DNA of 64,000 bases from Globodera rostochiensis (Eukaryota; Nematoda; Chromadorea; Rhabditida; Heteroderidae), in assembly GCA_018350325.1 (NCBI GenBank), contig JAEVLN010000001.1, positions 1,229,501 to 1,293,500 on the forward strand. Reading direction: 5' to 3'. Below the pieces are notes generated by a model. That model worked only from the letters and a program-made list of their open reading frames with translations. It did no database searches and had not been told where the DNA came from. Position 1 is the stretch's first letter. Each line of letters begins with the position of its first letter. This document shows, piece after piece, positions 57,002 through 64,000 of this stretch. Made by a program: the position numbers and the translations under genes.

Positions 57002-59880
57002 TTGTGATCAGCAGAAAGGACAGAATAAACAAAAACGGATGAATGAAATTTAATTGTTTTGTGGCCGGGCGGTGACGGGGAAAACCGGGGATCCCCGGCC
57101 ATTCTCATCCCCGTCCCCCGGTCTGACCTGGGATCCACCCCCCCGGCTCCAACCCTACTTTTAACTAGGGTTAGCGCCCCGATCTCCGACAGGACAGTAC
57201 CATCCCCGACAACCCCAACTCCAAACCTTTCAACCCCGACAAAACCGATCCACGACTTTTCCCTCCCAAAATCTAATTCTATAAGGTTTTTAGATTCTTA
57301 TATATTTTGTTTTAAAAAACATTTTGAACGTCGGGGTGTCAACCCTAGTTTTAACGAACGCACAGTTTTTTTGCTTTCTATTTATACGCTCAACAAATGC
57401 CAACCTTTTTTATGAACAAATTGCATAAAATTATTCGTGACTGCTCGTCCCCCCCCCCGAGCGATTTTCGACGCCATTTAAACATCATAACTCCTTTCTT
57501 TGACAACCAAATTTTACAATGTAGTAATATTCAACAGCTTAAGTGCTGTAGAATTATTAATAATTAAGCGGGGCTAAATGCTTCACTAACTTTTGAGAAC
57601 GTCAGAAATTAACGTTCGAAAATTTCGACTTTTTCGTGGACTGAGAACAGAGTTATGTTTTTTTAAACCAGCCGGGGGGGGGGGGAATTACATGTAAAAA
57701 AATATTCCCACTCAATTTCAATGATTTTGTTGGTTCATTTCCATCAACACTTTTTCTGTCACATTAAAAGTCCATGAGAAAATGGACAAAAAGTTGAGCA
57801 AATAAAGCGGTGGCTGTTTAAGTTTTGAATATTGCCGAACAAAGTTGCGCATTGTGCTGTTATGTTTTGTCAAAAGCCAGCGAAATGTCGGGATTTCGTT
57901 TTAATAGCATTTTAAAAGCGTAACTGACTCTAAGTCAAAAACCGAATTCTCGAGCAGCTTTTTTGCGACGATTTCTACAAAGATTTAGTTTCTCTAATCG
58001 ATGATTAATTGTCTTGAACATTGGCAGCAGAAAATAAATAAAATTTAACTCGACAGAAAGAAGAACCCAATTTTTGATAAACGAACATTTTATCGTTATC
58101 ATTGCTTTTTACAGTTTTGTTTAAAATTTTCCATTTTAGTTTTGTGATGTTTGTACTTTTTATATAGCTTTGTACAGAAATAGTAAAATTGCATTATAAT
58201 AAAATTAAATTAATCGTTTGAATATTTTTTGTAAAAAAATCGTGGCACTTTTTGTTCGTGTGTTGGTCAAAGTTTGCTCAATTATTATTCAGTGATTAAT
58301 TTAAAGCTTTTTGGATTAAATACATAAATCACAAAAAATAGCCTCTTCGTTCTGAGCTTAATCCCGCCAGGCAAACTGAAAAATGAATGAGAAGAAAGCG
58401 TAGAAAATTAAATTAAAAACAAAAATAAAAAATGGTGAATTATTAAGTTATTATTGCAAATGCCATAAATATTATTTTTAAATAATCATTGAAGCCAATG
58501 CCAACCATTAAAATGAATGCAAAAAGCGCAGAAACGCTTTGCCGCGGGCGTTGTTCTTCTCCTGCAAAATAAATTTTTTATTCGTAAATATTGTTGTGCC
58601 ATTGGAATTGGCAATAAATTCATTATTCAATTAGCAAATGTTTATTTAACTCATTCGAAAATCTCTAACTTCGGCTAAAGAATTGTGTTGGTGACACGCC
58701 CTAAAAATTGGTGACATTCTTTTGAAAAATGCCCGCTTCCGGTCCAAATGTCGAGGTCAGAATGTTCGAACAGAACAAATATCAAAATAATTCTTTTTAA
58801 AATTTACCCAAATTCATGTGCAAGTGCGAGAAGACAATTTTTCTTTATTATTTCATTTGATTCGCCTTTTTGTTCATAGTATTTGCCAACGAGTTGAATT
58901 GCTCGTCCCACCCAAAACAAGAAGCGTCCATTCTTTCTCCATAATTAGGCTTTTTGTGTCTTCGAATTCGATGAATGTGTGCCGTTCCGTGCCGCCATCC
59001 GCCGTTGTTTTGCTGTGCCCTTTTGGCCATCCCTTCGATTTTAGCAAAAACGCCCCCCCCCCCGCTAAAATTTGCTGATGGCACGCAATTTTGTTTTGTT
59101 GCGTGCTGCCAACCTAAATTTTCGACGCCAAATTTTCTTAATTTGAATGCCATCCCCCCGCAGGAATTCTAATGTGACCGCAGGGCATTTTCCATTGTTC
59201 ACATGCATTTTTAATTCCATCGCCCCAGGGCAGAGGGCGGGGGATTTCCACCAAATTTCCCCAGGGATCGTTCCGTCAAACTTCCAAAAAAAGTTTGGCC
59301 CACATTTTCCCCTTTTTTGCCCTGTCCCGTGGGGTTTTTTTGGACATTTTTGCCGTGCCTTGGCATATTTTAAATTGGACCCAATGGCCTTTGGACCTCT
59401 AACTATAAGGCTAATAATATATTTTTATACAAATTTGTAACTTTTAAATTTCTCAAAGCATTTGTTCTTAAGTATTTGAACGCTTTAGCATTAGCAAATT
59501 TAAATTAAGCTGGCACAATGTAATTACCGTATTTCCAAAATAAAGCCCCCCCCCCTCTCCTAAATTAGACCCCTCCCCCTGAAATAGAGCCCCCTTTTTT
59601 TGCGGGGGGGGGGGGTGAAAAATAATAGGTAAAAATCTAAAAATAGCATCCCTTGTAATTATTGCATTATGTAGAAAATGAGTAAACATTTGCCCGTTTA
59701 GCCCAATTTTCTCGCTTTTGCCGCTTGTTTTCGTCCTTTTGGATTTGGCGTCGAGGGAAAAAAGAATGAAAATGAAAATGCAATTTGAATTGGAAAAATT
59801 TTTTAAATTTCCGATAAAGTTTTACTTTCTTAAGCTACGCCTCTGAGGCTTGGTTTTCAAAAAAATTTGCAAGAAACGAA
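57002..59880. other. AT-rich intergenic region between divergent VAL and sHSP genes
   Basis: It is the shared upstream region of two divergently transcribed genes. A probable miniature element lies at 57159-57354 (TTTAACTAGGGTTAGCGCCCC mirrored by GGGTGTCAACCCTAGTTTTAA). A minus-strand stretch at 58563-58510 has a TTTATTTTGCAG acceptor before EKNNARGKAFLRFLHSF and a stop, but no partner exon was found. Short poly-C and poly-G runs occur near 59547 and 59604. Confidence 0.4.
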
Positions 59881-62800
59881 ATGCCATTGTTTTCCAAGTC
59901 GTCCACCACCAGTGGGACGACGAGCAGCAGCGGAATTGGGAGCAGTGACAGCACAACAAAAGCGAAGCCATCCGCCGCGACAACAACAACAACAACGCCC
60001 AGCGGCGGCGACGGCGGCGGAGCCGGCGACGGCACAAGGCCAAAGTCCGCCGATTTTGCGGAAGGCGCCAATTTGAATCGTGATACCAGCGACCTTTTCT
60101 CCGGCACTTTCAGGTGCCATTGGGAAGCCTCGGGATTCTCGGCTTTTTAAAATATTGAAGGATAATTTCGATTTTTTGTGTCTGTTTAAATGGTTGGACC
60201 TTCCAACTAACTAACTAACTATAAAGGCACCCCAATTATTTTTGTTCCATTCTCCTGAAAATGTTATTCCAAAAATTTGGCCTTAATGCGGCATTTGAAC
60301 GGAGCCCTTTTGAATGGCATTAGCATTTTATTTTCAATCTTCTTAATCACCTCCCTCCAAAAACATTGACAAAGTTAGAGGGAGTTTTTGTTATTTTTAC
60401 AAAAATGGAGCTTTTATTTTTGTTCAATTTTTGATTTGACCTAAATACTTAAATAAATACGAATTTTTACTGAACTTTTCTTCCGTTTTTATGATTTTTG
60501 TTCTTTCAAAATGCTCAAAATTCTTTAAATTCCTTTGGTGAATCATTTTTCCTCCCAATTGGCCCGTTTTTTGCTTTTATGACGTCGAGAACATGAGAGA
60601 ATTTGTGTGGGGGTGGGGGCCAACTGGTTTCAAGATTTTTCCCGAATTTTCTTCCCAACATAAAAAAGGGTATTAAAAAAAGAAAAACTAAAACAATAAA
60701 TCATTTTAGGGTTCATTTTCGAATAATTCTTAAGAAACTTTAAAAACCAAAAAATACATAAAAATTGAAAAAATAGGATCGGTTTTCAAAAAATATAGGA
60801 CATTTTTGGCCATTGGACATTTTCATGGCATTTAAAAATAATTTAACTAACAATAAATGATATTAAAAAGTTTATTTACGTTAAAATGCGTTAAAAATCA
60901 CTCCACAAACTTCCCACTTTCCTCAGCCTTAAATGATTTTTCATGAAGCCAATCGCTTCCCATCCTTCAACTGATTTTGATAAATTTGTCCCAATGTCGT
61001 GCGTAATTAGGACTAAAACAGCTGCCTGCCCCGGAGGGGAATTTCTCAATACATTGCCTGGGGCAATTCATCTTTCTCCTCTCTCTCCGTTTGCTTCATT
61101 ATGTGTGACTTTTGCCTTTTTTTCGATTTTTGCGTGGGACGATCAGTTTTTCTGATCGTTTCCCCCCGGGGCACGAAAATGAGCCACCGCCCGCCGCCAC
61201 CCTTTCTGAGCAGAGCGGAAACCTCCAAAATGACGGGCGACCCGAGCTTTTTTTTATTGCGAAAGAGTGAACAAGTGTTCCTCGTTTCTGCCCCAAGGCT
61301 TTCTTCATCCCCAGAGGGGACAGACGCATGGTCTTCAGATCACTTTTAACCAATTTCCTAGCTGAATTAAATTTCAATGATTTTTTTTACAAAAATTCTT
61401 TTAAAAATTGGCACAACTTCTATGCCTATTTTTCAAACGGATCAAAGTCCGATTTTACCAAAATATTTGATTATCCTATCGATTTTCAATGTTTTTTTCC
61501 AAACAAAAAAAGTCGCATTCCACGCTCAAAGTTGAAAAGATTTCTCCCCGCCGCTTCCCCGCCACTTCAGCTGCTTTAAAGAAAGCTGATTAGAACAGAG
61601 TGAGGAGAGCTGTATGATTAATACTTAAGCAAACAAATTTTCAGCGGATTTTCTTTCAAAAATTACAATAAAAATGCTTAATTTTTTTATTTCTCGTTTA
61701 GGCACTTTTGGAGTTCTCTTCTTTTGTAAAAAAAAAAATCCTCCTCCCCTCTGGGGCATTAAATCAAAACAAATTTTCTCAAAAGTCTCCTCGGAGGCTG
61801 AAAATGAATAAGCCGTTGTTTACGCGACTTCATTTGCCGGTCACTGGAAGAAATTAATTGTTCCCCGATATAAATAGAAAAAATGCCGTTGAAATTTTCT
61901 CCCCTTAGGCTATGCGTCTCCGTTTCCCAATAAAATGCTTTCTCCACGACCTAATTTTAACAATTTGATGGGCTAATTTCCATGCAAATAATTCACCAGT
62001 TGAATGATTTGTTTCGGCATAAAAAATGCCCTCGAAAATTGCGTAATTTCTTTTTTTGTTTGCGAAAATTTTGATCACTTCATTCGTTCTGATCGCATTC
62101 CGTTGACAATTTAGCATAAAATTCCATTTTTGTTGCAGTGTAAACGACAGCTCGTCCACCGGTGGCAGCAGAATGAGCAGCAGCTTCAACCAAAGCTCGT
62201 CTTACAACCGGTAAATTACGGGAAATTTAATTTTTAAAAAATGCAAAATATTTTTAAATTATTTCAGCACCTTCGAGCGCAAAGTGCTCGAGGAGAGCAC
62301 ACCGACAGTGACCACGCGAATGTTCACATCCTCTCCATTAAATACCATCAAGGCATATTTTTTATAAAACTTTTCGAGAATTACCGGGCTCAAGATTGGC
62401 AACAATAATTGGATGGCATTCCGGAACGCCGGCCCCAAAAATTGCGATTCCAATTTAGTCCCGGCCAAAAATTGCAATTCCAATTTAGTCCCGGCCAAAA
62501 ATTGCGAAATTTAGTCCCGGCCAAAAATCGCGATCCTAAAGTGCCGGCCAAAAAGCCCGATACACCGATTAAAAAATGTGTTATTCTGGATCCTGGAAAT
62601 GCCCCTCTTTGGAATTCCGATTTCTTCGGCCAAGAATTTGCTATTAATTATAAATAAATTAGTCCATTGTTCAGAGCACTCTCGGCTCCGGCTTCCCCTC
62701 CGATTTGGGGCTGGGCTCGGGCAGCTTTGTGCAGCCCCACAACTACCAGTTCGGCACCGCCACCTCCGGCTCCTTCCATTCGTCGGACGACAGTCTGTCC

Positions 62801-63537
62801 GCCACCATGGACTGTGCCGCATTTGCGCCCGAAGATTTGAAGGTGCCATTTTTGTTGTCTGTATTTGCTTCATGTCCTTTATTTTCGAAATGATTTAATA
62901 GAAATTTTGTTATGTTGTAAATCATAATGTAAATTTGATTCGTCGATCAGCATTATCGCTCAAAAATCTCGACGGTCCGGGCTCTATAAAAATAATATTA
63001 ACAATTTTACTATAATAAAAATATATTTTTAAATTTGTAAAAATTGCGCTAATAAATGTTAATTTGTGTTAAAATATTTTTGAAATTTTCGGTGTCCGTT
63101 GTTGGCAACCAAATTGTGGTGGAAGGAAAACATGGCGAAAAGCAGGACTCGCTTGGCTCAATGTGAGAAAATTGCAATTAAAAATTAAAATTATTAATAA
63201 TATATTTTAATAAAAGAATTAAATTTAAAACAAAAAACTAATTTTGTTGTACGTCTCAGTGAACGTCATTTTGTGCGCAAATTTGCGATGCCGCGCAACG
63301 CCACGGCGGACTCAGTGAACAGCAATTTGACCAGTGACGGAATGCTGACAGTGACCGCCAGCGCACCCAAAGCGAAGGCGAGCAAAATGCCAAAAAATTC
63401 AAAAAAAAATCGCGCTAAAAATAAGTTTTAAATAATAAATTCAGGACAATTCTCCGATCCGTACAATTCCCGTAAAAATTGTCGCGGGCGGACAACAACA
63501 GCAAAACGGCGGTCAATTCCAACAAAACGGCCAATGA
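59881..63537 (+). CDS. Small heat-shock protein (alpha-crystallin/HSP20, HSP-25-like)
   Basis: Seven exons: 59881-60113, 62139-62210, 62268-62352, 62675-62842, 63092-63162, 63260-63377 and 63445-63537, giving 279 aa. The N-terminal half is Ser/Thr/Gly-rich. The conserved lead-in is SPLNTIKSTLGSGFPSDLGL. The alpha-crystallin domain runs from MDCAAFAPEDLKVSVVGNQI through VEGKHG, RHFVRKFAMP and the end segment LTSDGMLTVTASAPK. The C-terminal IRTIPVKI supplies the I-x-I/V oligomerisation motif. Such proteins are ATP-independent chaperones; nematode HSP-25-type members associate with muscle. Intron 1 is 2.0 kb. Introns 3 and 6 start with GC (AAG|GCATAT, AAG|GCGAGC). Intron 4 ends TTTTCG|G, with no AG available in the required frame. 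Confidence 0.88.
62430..62542. repeat. Tandem repeat in sHSP intron 3
   Basis: About four units of GGCCAAAAATTGCGATTCCA followed by ATTTAGTCCC, roughly 30 nt each, with the third shortened. Entirely intronic. Confidence 0.8.
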
Positions 63538-63552
63538 ATGAATGAATCAGTG

Positions 63553-63558
63553 AATAAA
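63553..63558 (+). terminator. Candidate polyadenylation signal of the sHSP gene
   Basis: An AATAAA hexamer lies 15 nt after the stop codon. A second one lies near 63722. The rest of 63538-63952 is AT-rich spacer holding the 3' ends of two convergent genes. Confidence 0.45.
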
Positions 63559-63952
63559 ATGATCAATCGATTGAGATTTTTTTGAATGAGTTCAAATGGA
63601 CGCGCAAAGACGACACCAATTTGTGCGCGTCCCAGCATCTTCGCATCCCTCTAAATCTCTATTTTATGCGCTATTTCCTCTCCATCATATTTGTCCGATC
63701 AAAAAGCACATTTAGAAGTGGAATAAACATTTAATTTGTTTTCTATTATTTTATCAAAAAAAAAAATTTTAAATTAAAATAAAATTCCAATAATTAATCA
63801 CGCAATTACATAGAAATAGATTATTGTAATGACAGAAGAACAAAACTTATAAAAATAAAAAAGTGATTCTTTCAACAAAACCAAGCGCTACTCATCCTTC
63901 TGGGCACCACAACAAAAGCTCTTCGATCAGTTCATTTCCTTCCACCTTCCGA

Positions 63953-64000
63953 TCACTCTTCCAACAACACGCGCTCCCTGCGGTCTTTGTGGCGCCACTC
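63953..64000 (-). CDS. Partial C terminus of a second DRH-type helicase
   Basis: The last 15 codons plus TGA of a minus-strand gene run off the right edge. They encode EWRHKDRRERVLLEE, nearly identical to the end of the complete helicase in this window (EWRHKEQRECALLEE). The similarity continues into the 3' flank (TCGGAA, GGAAGGAAATGAACTGATC, AGAGCTTT), so this is a fairly recent paralogue in inverted orientation. Nothing can be said about the rest of the gene. Confidence 0.8.
   Translation of the reverse strand, partial: EWRHKDRRERVLLEE

Noticed and set aside
58510..58563. Minus-strand terminal exon candidate (EKNNARGKAFLRFLHSF)
   Set aside because: The acceptor is good, but no upstream exon in phase was found in the 1.3 kb before the sHSP gene, so it is not called.

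Overview
The window is a nuclear contig from a nematode, most likely a tylenchid plant parasite of the cyst-nematode type (Globodera/Heterodera-like). The evidence is many short phase-consistent introns (often 40-70 nt), genes split into up to 30 exons, several GC-AG introns, putative spliced-leader acceptors just upstream of start codons, a secreted venom-allergen-like gene, and nematode-type GLD-2, DRH, FLYWCH and FAX/CDR proteins. The species assignment is an inference. All gene models were built by hand from splice signals, reading phase and remembered family features; no alignment was run.

Left part (1-15.8 kb): two partial or unresolved plus-strand low-complexity genes (256-687 and about 1205-2344); a long non-genic stretch with poly-C runs, a GC-rich minisatellite (about 4.33-5.31 kb) and a 1.3 kb element with terminal inverted repeats (5845-7144); then a complete failed-axon-connections/CDR-type GST-fold gene (12170-14449).

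Middle part (15.8-39 kb): a complete minus-strand gld-2-like cytoplasmic poly(A) polymerase with a 441-residue Ser/Gln-rich first exon (15787-21078); a large purine-rich gene desert (about 21.1-29.6 kb); a tRNA-like element (about 29.6 kb); an unrecognised Ser/Pro-rich minus-strand gene (30152-32025); and a repeat-rich region ending in a 962 bp element with long inverted repeats and a 9 bp flanking direct repeat (38132-39093).

Right part (39.4-64 kb) is gene-dense. Four same-strand loci follow each other: a Dicer-related/RIG-I-like helicase (39476-47212), splicing factor SLU7 (47566-50717), mitochondrial ribosomal protein bL27m (51281-51891), and a FLYWCH zinc-finger segment that splices in phase into deoxyhypusine synthase (52116-55493). 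Next come a convergent venom-allergen-like CAP protein (55952-57001, minus), a small heat-shock protein (59881-63537, plus) and, at the right edge, the last 15 codons of a second DRH-type helicase on the minus strand.

The genes lean toward RNA and translation biology: double-stranded-RNA sensing or small-RNA helicase, poly(A) extension, splicing, mitochondrial translation and eIF5A hypusination. The most unusual observations are the apparent FLYWCH-deoxyhypusine synthase fusion, a triplicated 51-nt phase-neutral exon tail inside the helicase gene, an inverted second helicase copy at the edge, and two introns whose acceptors lack AG.
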